From Porodaedalea pini (taxonomy: Eukaryota; Basidiomycota; Agaricomycetes; Hymenochaetales; Hymenochaetaceae), in contig NBAY01000024.1 of the NCBI GenBank assembly GCA_002794775.1, positions 372,001-436,000 of the forward strand: a stretch of DNA of 64,000 nucleotides, read 5' to 3'. The notes below the pieces were generated by a model. That model did no database searches and had not been told where the DNA came from. It worked only from the letters and a program-made list of their open reading frames with translations. Below are positions 18,581 through 29,342 of this stretch, piece by piece; position 1 is the stretch's first letter; each line of letters begins with the position of its first letter. The position numbers were made by a program, and so were the translations under genes.

Positions 18581-20922
18581 GTCGCCCACGACGAACACGC
18601 GCTTCGGCGCCGCGAACGGGCCGATCACCTTGCGCACCTGCAGCGTCAGCTCGCGCGCGAGCGCCGCCTCGTCGTCGCCCGCCGCGGGCGCGAAGTCCGG
18701 CTTGAGCGTCACGAACGCGTACACCGCCTGGCCCGTCAGCTCGTCCGCGGTCCCGATCACCGCCGTCTCCGCGACGCCCGCGTGCAGGATCAGCGCGCTC
18801 TCGATCTCGGCGGTCGAGAGGCGGTGCCCCGAGACGTTGATCACGTCGTCGACGCGCCCCTTGATCCAGATGTACCCGTCCTTGTCGCGCGCCGCGCCGT
18901 CGCCCGTGTAGAAGAAGCCCGGGTACGGACGCATGTACGTCTCTAGGTAGCGATTGTGGTCGCCATAGACGGTGCGAGCGATACTGGGCCAGGGGTCCTT
19001 GATCACAAGAACGCCCTCGACGCCATTGCCTTCGAGAACCTCGCCCGTCGACGGGTCGAGGATGACGGGCTCGATGCCGAAGAATGGCACCGTCGCTGCG
19101 CCAGGCTTCGTCTCGATCGCACCAGGGAACGGCGTCACGACGATCGATCCCGTCTCTGTCTGCCAAAAGGTGTCGACAATTGCGCACTCTCCACGGCCGA
19201 CGTGCTCGTGATACCAATGCCACGCCTCCGGGTTAATCGGCTCTCCGACGGAGCCAAGCACACGCAGCGAGGACAGATCATGGCCCGCGACGTGATGATG
19301 GCCGAGGCGGCGAAGAAGACGGATGGCAGTGGGAGCACTGTAGAACTGCGTGATCTTGTGCTCCTGGACGTGTTGCCAGTAGCGCGAGGGCGTAGGATAT
19401 ACAGGTGTCGACTCGAAGACTGTGGTCGTGATACCATTCGCAAGAGGTCCGTAGACAATATAAGTATGACCGGTGATCCAACCGACGTCGGCCATGCACG
19501 CGAACTTGTCATCTGGGTGCACGTCGAAGACATACTTGACAGTAAGTGCGGCGCCGAGCAAGTAGCCACCAGTCGTGTGGACGACACCCTTCGGCTTGCC
19601 GGTCGATCCCGAAGTCTGTAATTTGTCTTAATCAATGGTTACCGGAAGCAAATTTGTGAAGCAGCACATACATAGAGAATGAAGAGCGGATCCTCGGCAG
19701 ACATGACCTCGGGTGGGCAATAAGACTGCACCTTAGCGGCCTCCTCATGCCACCACTTGTCGCGTCCCTCTGTCCAAGGGACAGGCTTGCCAGTGCGTCT
19801 GAGAACGAGGACATGCTCGACGCAAGCGCACTCCTTGAGCGCAGCATCGACAATAGCCTTCGTCGCAATCGTCTTGCCACCACGGCGGCCTTCATCGGTA
19901 GTGATGAGCACACGGGAGTTGCAGTCACGCACACGGTCGCGCAGAGACTCGGCAGAGAAGCCAGCGAAGACGACGGAGTGAACGGCGCCGACACGGGCGC
20001 ATGCGAGGAAGGCGGCAGCGGCATGCCAGGTCATGGGCAGGTAGATAGATACGGTGTCTCCCTTTTTGACGCCGAATTCTTTGAGCACATTTGCGATGCG
20101 GCAGACCTCGCGGAAGAGCTCGCCGTACGAGACGAGGCACCCTTCACCAGGCTCGTCTGCTTCGTAGATGATCGCAGTCTTGTCGGGGTGCTTGTACGCC
20201 CAACGGTCGACGCAGTTGTAGGACGCATTGAGTCCGCCTTCGGGGAACCATACGATGTCGCCGTTGACAAAGCTACCCGAACGAACCGTCTTGAACGGTC
20301 TGTCCCAGTATAGTGTCTCCCTCGCGATCTACGTTTAAGACGGAATGACTTTCGTCAGCTTCTTGAGGTTAAATATGTAGAAGCTAGATTGAATGGAGAC
20401 TGAGTTTCGCCGAGTGTGCTTCGCAGATCCCGTTGCAAAATCCGAAGACTCATCAGACGCATGCAGTATGCCGATCCATGAGAAGGGGATCCCAAACCAA
20501 ACTTTACAGAAAACGAAAGGAATGAATTGATCGGAACTTGAAGGACTCGATGTGTCCGACACGTGAGCAGTATAAGCACCGTCTCGCCATCATCTTCTCG
20601 TGCAGCGCCCATAATGAAGATACGCGACTACTCGCGCTCGCTTGCGCGACACACCAAGCTGATTCGATTATTCGACCATTGTAACTCATTCCCCACGCCC
20701 TGCCCGCGTGTCGCGACACAGTCGACAACGTTCCGTCTTCAGGATACAAAACGTGGAAATATAGCTCACCTCTCCCCAAAACTTGTTCGAGTGGTTTCCG
20801 ACAGTCGTGGCATGATGCTCATGGTACTCTTTTCTTGTCGGACCAACGTGAGGTTTCTTGGGTCCGTTGCGCATGCGGGGTGCGACAGGGTGAATCGGTG
20901 CGTGTTCATGTTCGTCAGCCAT
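18431..20922 (-). CDS. acs1: acetyl-CoA synthetase (EC 6.2.1.1)
   Basis: Makes acetyl-CoA from acetate, ATP and CoA through an acetyl-adenylate, supplying cytosolic and nuclear acetyl-CoA; the gene is called facA or acuA in some fungi. My model has three exons, 20770-20922, 19672-20328 and 18431-19615, giving 664 residues, the usual family length. Seen in the protein: an N-terminal K-E-Y-H-E-H region, [10 protein letters not shown], the adenylate-forming motif [20 protein letters not shown] spanning the second splice junction, [65 protein letters not shown], and the C-terminal [10 protein letters not shown] lysine region that is regulated by acylation in other organisms. Intron 1 is long (441 bp, 20329-20769); intron 2 is 56 bp. 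The coding part is more GC-rich than its neighbours, as expected for a highly expressed gene. Confidence 0.96.
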
Positions 20923-22379
20923 TGTCGTCGTCGTCGGGGTGTCAGAATGCAAGTAAAACGGAAGTGAGAAAATAGAGAGACTGAGTGGGGATATTGGACA
21001 AGACCGTAGAGATAGAGAGACAGGAAGAGAGAAGGGATGGGAGCTGAAACTTGATGCGAGCAACTTATATGCTCAGTCACGCGTACGGCATTCCAAGCTC
21101 CTTTGAACCCCGGTGACGCGGAATGCTTACCATATTTGGCAACTTGCCTCTTATTTAGGTTCTCTTAGGGGTTGATTAACAGTTCCTCGCTCTTAACTTT
21201 GGCAAAGCGCCTGCGCCGCCATCAATCTAGTGCGCACGTAGTGGAGAAAGAGCGGCCTGCACGTCGTACGCGCAGGTAATGCGGTCCTCTACTCCCTCCT
21301 CCAAGTCGCAAAACACGACGAGAAAGCCCAATAAAATGATTTATTTCAAGAGGGGCGATATTGACTCAGATCTCGATCTCGTCCTTGTCTAGTGTGGGGT
21401 GCGGGGTCATGCGCAACGTTGCCCCGCACCAACGGATTGCCGCCCACGAATGACGGAACATGCAGGAAGTCTCCGTACGCGTATCACGCGACAGTCCGCT
21501 GTCGCGGTGCGTTCCGAGAGGATATGAGTGGCTGGAGACGCAGGATACGTCGCCGTCGGTTGCCCGCAGCGAAGCGCAGTGACGCGACTCCGGGACGTCC
21601 GAGTCGCAATAGAAGTCGTCGACTCGGTCTTCTCCGGGAATTCGAGAGACGTGCAATTACGGAGTACTACTACTAGTCACGGGATCACGCCGTGCCAGGT
21701 ACAGGTAAGACATAGGAGATTAGGTTGACACCCATCAGGGGCGCGGGAAATGGAATCGGTCTAGCCCATCCGGCCGCTTGCTTTCCGGTCTGCTCCGCAT
21801 CCTCTCAATGATGCCGTTTATTATGGGCCACTCGGCCTTCGTCTCACTGGGAGACTATCAGCGACGCGCTTCACTGGGGAAAGGCAGGATTACAGCTACT
21901 TGATGATTCGTCATAACCGATTCGTCAAGCTTCATTATCGATAGCGCTCAGGTGATAAGGTCTGTACTTGCAGTGCAGGTTCAAGGAAAGTGGGGAGGCG
22001 GGTACGCGGGCACCCCGAGCCAGGTATGAATGTGCTGTACTCACACTCACAAGCTCCGACCGTGCGCGTGTCCCAGTGGTCTGGTGACCCGCGCACGTGT
22101 TGTGACACAGCGCGCTAGAGCTTTCTGGTTCTACGCGACGACGACCTGCGTCCGAACTTCTTCATCTGCAATGCCGTGACGAGACTCTACCCTTAAACTT
22201 ACGTTTTGAATCTGAAGTCGGGTCTCGTTCGAGTCATCTTCAGCAATCCACCTCTGGAGTTCGCAACTTGAAGCCTCGCCGCGAGACGGACGATCGGAAG
22301 CAATTTTTTCGCGTTATACTGTATCTATGAGTGCTCTGCAGTCTTGCATCGGAGTACTTACCGGGTCGAGAATAATAAA
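20923..22379. other. long intergenic region upstream of acetyl-CoA synthetase
   Basis: The first 150 bases (to about 21065) are rich in CTCTCT on the minus strand, as expected of a promoter or leader of the minus-strand gene. The rest to 22200 has no homology to the neighbouring families and no convincing spliced gene. Confidence 0.45.
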
Positions 22380-22842
22380 GCAAACAGCTAAATCGAAACC
22401 CTTTCGGCTTGCATCTCTTCGGAAGTCCTATCAAGTGCCGCACTTTGCTCATCTGCTTGTGCGAACATTTGCTCAGCTCGAGGCTCTTGCGCCGGTCATC
22501 ATCTTCCATTAAAGGTAATGACTTGGGCCGGCTTGCCACAATAAACCATTGTGCGCATTCTAAAAGGACCTTAGAGGCAAGCCGGAGATGACCAGTTAGG
22601 TGGAACATATGCATGATACGCATCGGGTTTTCATGTTACAGAAGGCCATATTTCTCGGCAGAAGGGTGTTTGTTCTTGAGGTGATAGCCATACACCCACT
22701 CATCCGTATATTCGGGTCGTGAGATCAGGTCTCGCGTGCTTTGTCAATCATACAAGCTAAGGAGGGCGTACGTTCGCTTTGCGTACTTCCGAGTCTTCGA
22801 CTTCCTAGAGATTTTTGAGCTTCGTTCGATAGCTTTCGGCAT
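22380..22842 (-). pseudogene. decayed YGYHLK-family copy, minus strand (subtype 2-like)
   Basis: The start MPKAI is visible at 22842 and is followed by frame loss. Then come a lysine/arginine-rich stretch, WVYGYHLKNKH, AEKYGLL followed by a stop, MFHLTGHLRLASKVLLE, DDDRRKSLELSKC, VRHLIGLPKRCKPKGF. The acidic tail is missing. Multiple frameshifts and stops make this an old relic. It lies in the same orientation as the intact copy at 23180-23913. Confidence 0.75.
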
Positions 22843-23179
22843 GCTGCCGGCCTTTGAGGTGGCTCGCGCGCGATGCAGTTTTACTAGACGATGGAGCTGG
22901 GGAATGAGAAGAAGAGCGCTATGTACTTACAGTACATACTCGCCATTTTTGACCGATGTGGCTCAGCTATTCATGAAGTCGAGGAGATCCATAAAGCTTT
23001 CAGAAGAAACGAGTCTTACGCGCTGAATACATAGTAACCAATGGTTGTTGAAGATAACGCTGATGACAGCATTGGCATATATTGCAACTCATGGTGAGCA
23101 AAGCAGAATAAACGAAAACAGTTCATGTTGGTACTGTACAAATAGCGACGAGCAATATGGCCGGTTCATCAACCCTTGC

Positions 23180-23913
23180 CTACTCCTCGTGCTCCTTATC
23201 TCTGTGTGAAGCCTCGTTGTTCTCTGCATCTTCATTTTCGTCATCGTCGTCTTCGTCTTCATCCAAAGACTCGTCACTCTCTTCGTCTTCGCACGAAGAG
23301 TCCTCAGAGGAGTTATACGAAGAACTCTGGTTCTCATAATCATTGCCGGACTTTGTGACCCGATACGTCAGCTTGGGAAACTCCGTGAGCGGAAATTCTT
23401 CGTCATCGCTGCTGAACTCTGCGTTACTGTCGTTGTCCGAAACGTCAAACCACTTTGGTTTGGTCCCTGCTGGAATCCCTATGATGTCCCGCATTTTTTC
23501 CATATCGTCCTGCGAGAACTTATTCAGCTCCAGTCTCTTGCGTCCGTCGTCTTTGAGGAAAGTGACAATCTGAGCGGCTTCCCCTCGATAAACTACAGGT
23601 GTCGTCTTGTAGTAGACTCCCGTGGCACGTTTGAAGAAGTCCGACAGACGAAACATGACGCGCACGGGGTTTTTCTGCCAGGGGAGGTTGTATTTCTCGG
23701 CAAGGAGACGAAGGTGCCTGTTCTTGAGATGATATCCATATGCCCATTCCTCGTATAATAAGTATTTCGAGGAGGATCTATTGTGTCTCGTCAGTCGTTC
23801 CAAGTTAGACGGTGCATGTTCTTCACATACCTGGCCTTCTTAGTCTTCGTCGGCCATGTTTTTCTCGGCTGAAGCGAGAGGGCGTTGAGCTTGTTTCGAA
23901 TGTCTTTCGGCAT
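23180..23913 (-). CDS. YGYHLK-family acidic-tail protein (subtype 1), minus strand
   Basis: Exons 23831-23913 and 23180-23777 with a 53-bp intron (GTATGT...CAATAG), 226 residues. It starts MPKDIRNKLNALSLQPRKTW. The core is SSSKYLLYEEWAYGYHLKNR, LPWQKNPVRVMFRLSDFFKR, YRGEAAQIVTFLKDDGRKRL, MRDIIGIPAGTKPKWFDVSD. The tail is strongly acidic (DESLDEDEDDDDENEDAENN) but ends in a mixed-charge HRDKEHEE. It is closest to the subtype 1 copies at 8817 and 13328, from which it is separated by acetyl-CoA synthetase and in inverted orientation. Function unknown. Confidence 0.88.
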
Positions 23914-24147
23914 ATTGATACCGCAGAGGATATACGAGATTCCGAATGTTGAATTAGAGGCGGGCACACAGGTGAAGTGAACCAAAGTGGCCCGGGCTCA
24001 AGAAATAAAAATAGACCCTTCCGATGTTTTGCACGTGATGATCGACATGATCGACATCTGCTTAATAATCTCCTTGATTCCGCCCTCGGAGTCGGAGTGT
24101 CGAGTTTACGCCTCTCCACCCACCTTTTGCTGCTGCTTCGAATCACC

Positions 24148-25562
24148 ATGTCCGCCGCTGCACCCTCCGTACCACTCCCACGCAAGGGACGACGCAGCAA
24201 CAGTACCTCCGAGGCGAACGGAAACCAGCCGCCGATATGGGCTGTGGCGAGTACCGCGCACGTTGATGCCGACGCGCCGCTCCCCGCCAAGTGCGACCGC
24301 CATAGCGATCGAAGAGACGGCGTGTGCTGCAAGGAGCTAAAAGGAGAAGATGAGCGTAGTCTGGTGGATCCGGATGTTGTGCGGGATGTGTGAGTACTTT
24401 TATCTTATGCCTGTCGGTGTCTTCAATGGGAGGGGAGATTGTTGAAGTGCGGGGCTTTAGAAAGCTGATAGTGCGCTGGATATCGGATGATGAATCACTC
24501 ATGCTTCCAAACCTCGCATGTCCCGCTTCACTTCGGCAGCACGTTGGACGGCATGCTGGTGAATGGTGACGAATAGCTTCGGCGCATAAACTTCGTCTCG
24601 GCAGCGTGAAATGTGCTTATGTCCTTTTCCCTTGCGTCCGAAAGTCAAAATCAGTGACTAATCTTTATTCGTATCTATATTTCCAGTATCATCGGTCTGT
24701 CAGACGGTTTGACAGTACCCTTCGCATTGACAGCCGGTCTGTCCAGCCTCGGCGAGTCGAAGCTTGTCGTCCTTGGCGGAGTCGCCGAACTTATCGCGGG
24801 TGCGATCTCCATGGGCGTTGGTGGTTTCCGTGCGTCCCCCTTGCCAAATCTCGTCTCTTTTCTTTCTGAGAATTTCTAACATACTTGCATAGTTGCTTCT
24901 CAGTCTGAGCGTGACCACTACCGGTATCTGCGTAGACAGACATCTGCACGCGTTCTGCGATCATGTGCGGGAGAAATGGAACGAGAAGTGCATGCCGTGC
25001 TTGGTCCGGTTGGTGTGGACGAGAAGCTCTCCCGTCGCGTGGCTCAGAACTTGCTCACCATTGAAGTCGAAGGCAGCTCGCAGAACGGCATCAACGGTTC
25101 TGCATCTGGTGGAGATGCCGAGTCGACCGGATTGCGGTGGAGCAAGGACGTAGGCATCACTGCCTTCCTGTTAAAGTTCGGGGAGGGCATGGGTGCGTTG
25201 CCGTTAATCATCTATGAATGCTGAAATAATGGAAGGCTAATAATAATGTTCTATTTTTAGAGGAAGTACCCACGAAACGTCTATATATATCCGCGCTCAC
25301 AATTGGGCTAGGCTACCTGCTTGGCGGACTCATCCCTCTTCTCCCGTATTTCTTCATACCACGCGCAAAGGTTGCTTTGATATACAGCGCACTCGTGACG
25401 TGCTTAACACTGCTCGTGTTCGGTGTTGTGAAGACGCATGTAAGCGGCGCGGAAGGCGGCGTGCGCGGGTATGTGTGGGGCGCAGTGAGCACTCTTTTTG
25501 TGGGCGGTATGGCGGCTGCCGCGGCGTATGGCATCGTCGCTGCGCTTGAACAAGGGGACTGA
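24148..25562 (+). CDS. CCC1: Ccc1/VIT1-family vacuolar iron/manganese transporter
   Basis: The family moves Fe2+ and Mn2+ from the cytosol into the vacuole. My model joins 24148-24389, 24687-24829, 24893-25192 and 25261-25562, giving 328 residues, close to yeast Ccc1. The N-terminus is hydrophilic. From about residue 78 the family hallmark DPDVVRDVIIGLSDGLTVPF leads into membrane segment 1, then ALTAGLSSLGESKLVVLGG, and AELIAGAISMGVGGFLASQS-ERDHY, the conserved end of segment 2. A cytosolic domain of about 100 residues follows, including EREVHAVLGPVGVDEKLSRR, then FLLKFGEGMEEVPTKRLYIS, and three more membrane segments ending GGMAAAAAYGIVAALEQGD. The first intron is long (297 bp). The upstream region is shared with the divergent YGYHLK gene at 23180. 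Confidence 0.93.
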
Positions 25563-26644
25563 ACTTCCCGTTGTTTTGGAACTGTACGATACATAAGCGA
25601 TAGAGATTCTGCCTCCAAAAGCTTTCGATCCGGCGTACCGCGTTATATTCAAACCAGTTAGTCGTCGTCCTGCTGTCTTCTTCCTGAAAGCGTCTTCGCT
25701 TTCCTTCCTTCCTTTCTAGTTTTATTGCTCTTTGTAGCATCCGTATTACAACTCAATCTTTAGTCCCTAGGCTTACATATCTTTAGCTTTCAATCTGTTC
25801 GTTCACAGCTATATTTGAAAGAAGATTAATTGGACACATTCTCATTGTCAGTGTCATTATCCAGTCTTTGATTGCCCCCTTGAAAGTCTTCTATTTATAC
25901 AATACTGTACATGTAGTAAGGCTGCAATTGTGTATAAAGAACAATCTATATTTACGACATGCTTCATTCCCAATCATCGCGACATTTGCTGCCTATCTTG
26001 GACCAATAAAAGCAAGGTGTGACTAGTAGTAGTACTGAGCAACAAACTGCAAGCCGGACTACGGCGGCACGAGCTCAGCGTCTTCATAAACAGCAATAAC
26101 AAAGTTCTTGTGTCCGACAATAGAGCAACCGAGTGTTCGGCGGGCAGACATCAGATATGAACGGCATAACAATACTCTCCCACCAGCCTAGACTGAGTCG
26201 CCATATTTAATCCAACAGGCCTAGAGGCTGTGAATGAGCACACTAGTGCGCATGCGGATCGATGCTCCGAGATATCGACGGAAATTGAGGTTGAAAACAT
26301 GAAAGGCTGAGAACGAATATGAAAAAAGTTCAACTCTGTCGGAGTCCCCGTGTGAAAATATCGTAGGACTATAGATAATATAGTACTTTACTAGCTATGA
26401 CCAGGGTATAGAGAAGGATCAGACTAACAGGAAGCAATTTTGTGATCTAGATCCCACCCGTTGTTTGTAGACCCTGTGCGACTCCAAGACTGCCTTCCCG
26501 AATTTTGCTTGTCCGCCCGAGACTTTAGGACGATTCTGAAACGAGATCGCGCAACAACGGATTATAATGTTAGATGCATCGTATTCTACACATGTACTAA
26601 GTCACAACAACAGCAACCAAAGAAAAAGAAAAAGCTCCTTCTCA
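25563..26644. other. intergenic, convergent 3' flanks
   Basis: This is the 3' flank of the transporter and of the Rtf1 gene. AT-rich beyond 25740. No homology to anything else in the window. Confidence 0.45.
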
Positions 26645-28697
26645 CTAGAAATCCCCTAGATCTATTTCAACAGAGTTCGCAACGATGCTCTCGAACGTTC
26701 GTTTGCCCAATGGACCTTTCCCTGGCAATGGTGACACAGAGCGCTTTCCATTTGCATCAGTCACTCCAAGCGTCGCACCGAGCTTCGGAGTCCCACCAGG
26801 CGTCTCGGTTCTACAAAGAGAGAGAAACGCAAAACCAGTTCAAGAAGCGCAAGACGAAGAGCAGAGACTGAAACACACTTGAGATTACTTGGTGTCCCCG
26901 GTCTCGAATTAGCAGCGGCGCGAGCCTTCCACGCCTTGCGCTTGCGCTCCGCTTCAGCTGCTTCAGCACGTCGGACCGCCTCACGATTTGCCTGCCGATT
27001 GCGCTCGTTTACCTTCCCGAGGATGTCCTCCTTCTCCACTACCTCATACGAGCCGTACATACTATCGAGCTCCGCAATCCGACTGTCGATCTGCGCGCTC
27101 TCCGCAAAGTCACGTCGCATGTGTGCGAGTGTGCGCTTCTGCACAAGTTCTGCGCGCTCGAGCGCCGCCTTCGAGGAGGCTTCGCGCGAGTTGGGCAGCC
27201 TAAGATTCAACTGCATCTTCCGTGCAACCATAGCACCAACGTCCGCCTGTGCATATCTCCGGGTTCACTCAACTATACTGATTAACGGCAGAAACCACGC
27301 ACCTCTGTCAAACGCTGATCGGAAAGCTTTGAATATTGTTGTACTTTCTTTTCGATTGCGCGCTTTGTTGGAAGCTTGCACTTCTCATGCTCACATACAG
27401 ATTTCAGTCTGTTGAACTCAGCCTGGTCTCTGTCTGTCCAGCCTGAGCATGCAACCTAAGAGACTGAGCGCATACCTCAGTGATCGGCCCGTTCGACACA
27501 TTGTCCATCGCGAAAGGTTTCACCGCAGTCCCGTACCGTAATTCAAGCTTTGTATCGAAGAAATCGGAACCGATCTTGTATGCCTTCGTACAAGGTTCGG
27601 CAACGCCTTTAAGAGCACTCGTAAAAAGTGGACAGGAAGAGAAGGCAACGATACTTACTCAAGATTTCGCAAATTCGATATACGGGCTGCTTGTCTCCGT
27701 CTGGTCCTATTAGGTAGCGCACCCAAGAACCTACATGGAGAGCACATCATCAAAACAAATTAAGGTTGAGGAAAAGGAGCACACCTTTGACATACTCCTC
27801 AAACCACGGCATCCACGCGATCTGTGCAAGCGTGTCACGAGATAGTCGACATCGTTCCATGTCTAAAAGCGTGATATCGTCGTCTTCAGGTTTGGCCTTA
27901 CTCAGCAGGCGCGATTCGCGCTCCTCTTGCTGCTGCTGCTTGCTGATTTGTCCATCTTCCTCATCCTCGGAAGACATCTCCATGTCCATCGGCGATGATG
28001 AGCGGTCGCGTTTTGGCGAGTTGACTTTCGTCTGCGGGAATGTGAGAACAGAAGCATAGGGAAAGTGACGCCATCACGCACCCGTTTCTTCTCGCTCGTC
28101 GCTTTCCGCTTCGCCTTCAGCTCGTCAAGTTTACGCGTCTTTTCTTTTGTCGCACCTCTTGCTTGATGGGCACCTATAAAAAACTATCTATTAGACAAAA
28201 TCCTCACCTAAAAGTTATGTACGAACGCTTCGCTGCCTTAGACACGCTGTCTGTTTCTCCTCGTTGCTCACGTAGCATCTGATCGAGGCTGCGTTTGTCC
28301 TGGAAGCGCTGCATCTCGTCCAGACGTTGCGACAGAATATTCTCACGTTCAATCTCGGGGAGCTGTAGCAGACTGTGGAAGACTTAATTGAGCCTCACGT
28401 TCATATGCACAATAGAACGCACCGTTCTCGGTCTGCCTCGTCGATGAACTTCCCTTCCAGAGGGTACGGATTCGAGTTGTCCTCCTCACTTTCATATTCT
28501 TGTTCAGAGTCGGATTTTGGTAGACTAGAAGTGCGTGAGCACAAAGAAAATGAAGGTGTATTCGGGCTTGCTGCTCACTCTGCTGCTTTTCGCCGCTTTG
28601 CGTGAGACCGCGATGGGGATGATTTTTTGCGCCTTTTTTCGCCCGCACCAGCGAGCTCGAGAAGCTCATCGGAGAAATCACCGTCAGACTCAGACAT
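26645..28697 (-). CDS. RTF1: Rtf1, Paf1 complex subunit with Plus3 domain
   Basis: Rtf1 acts in the nucleus with the Paf1 complex on elongating RNA polymerase II and promotes H2B ubiquitylation. The gene has seven or more exons. The first codes for MSESDGDFSDELLELAGAG, the typical acidic start, then KRR-rich sequence. Later exons give a coiled charged region (ERENILSQRLDEMQRFQDKR), a Lys-rich segment, the acidic MDMEMSSEDEEDGQ stretch, and the Plus3 domain: ERCRLSRDTLAQIAWMPWFE, then SWVRYLIGPDGDKQPVYRIC, and FDTKLELRYGTAVKPFAMD. The helical C-terminal region includes NLRLPNSREASSKAALERAE and VVEKEDILGKVNERNRQANR. The last exon ends GKRTFESIVANSVEIDLGDF, matching the short acidic end of other Rtf1 proteins. 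The stop is at 26645-26647. Confidence 0.92.
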
Positions 28698-29342
28698 GAT
28701 GGAGATATATAACAGAGGAAGAGAGAGGGATGAGGGTCGTTCATTCTGCCACAGTCGCGTTAGTGCGGCACGTGGCTATCACCGTGAGAACATTCACGTG
28801 CATTCTGATTGAGGCTATTCACAAATGCAGGAGATTTGCATTCTCGATATAGTTAAGTAGCCATAACGAGCGTCGCCTGCAGTTGAACCTGCCCCTCTGC
28901 TCTCTACTCACCATGAAGCTCTAATTCTAAATCTGAAGTCATATTTTCCAAATGTTCGCCTTTCTGGCACCTATGTTTCCTCCATATTTGCGGTTTGCTG
29001 CAAACGACTGAGGCTTTGAATTAAGAAATATATATATGGGGTGACGTTCTGATTAGTTCGAGATGCGGTTGCCGTGTAGTTTATAGCTGTGGCAACCGCG
29101 AGCAGACTGAAAGCGATCTTACCGCCATCCTCACTCTTACTCTCTCAGAGCTGGTCTGTACAGTCTGCAGCAGGCCTGCAATCCCCTCGTTAACTCTCAT
29201 TTCCCTGTCACTCCTTTCGTTTCCTGTCAAGATTCCGCTGCTCGAGTCCTGGACCCAAAATTATGCGCTCGAAACTCTGACCTAACACGAAAGTATCTGG
29301 ACACTGTCACTGACACGCCACACTCTATAGCTATTGTGTCTC
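28698..29342. other. divergent promoter region
   Basis: Shared upstream region of Rtf1 (minus) and the membrane protein gene (plus). No coding signal recognised. Confidence 0.5.

Noticed and set aside
18956..19621. 221-residue open frame on the plus strand over acetyl-CoA synthetase
   Set aside because: It is an antisense shadow of a GC-rich conserved exon, with no homology or gene signals of its own.
20329..20769. Small open frames upstream of the second acetyl-CoA synthetase exon as separate genes
   Set aside because: They lie within the first intron of acetyl-CoA synthetase, whose exons join in frame across it.
22040..22110. GTGCGCG...CGCGCAC inverted repeat as a functional hairpin
   Set aside because: Only 7 bp with a 21-base loop in GC-rich DNA, which is expected by chance.
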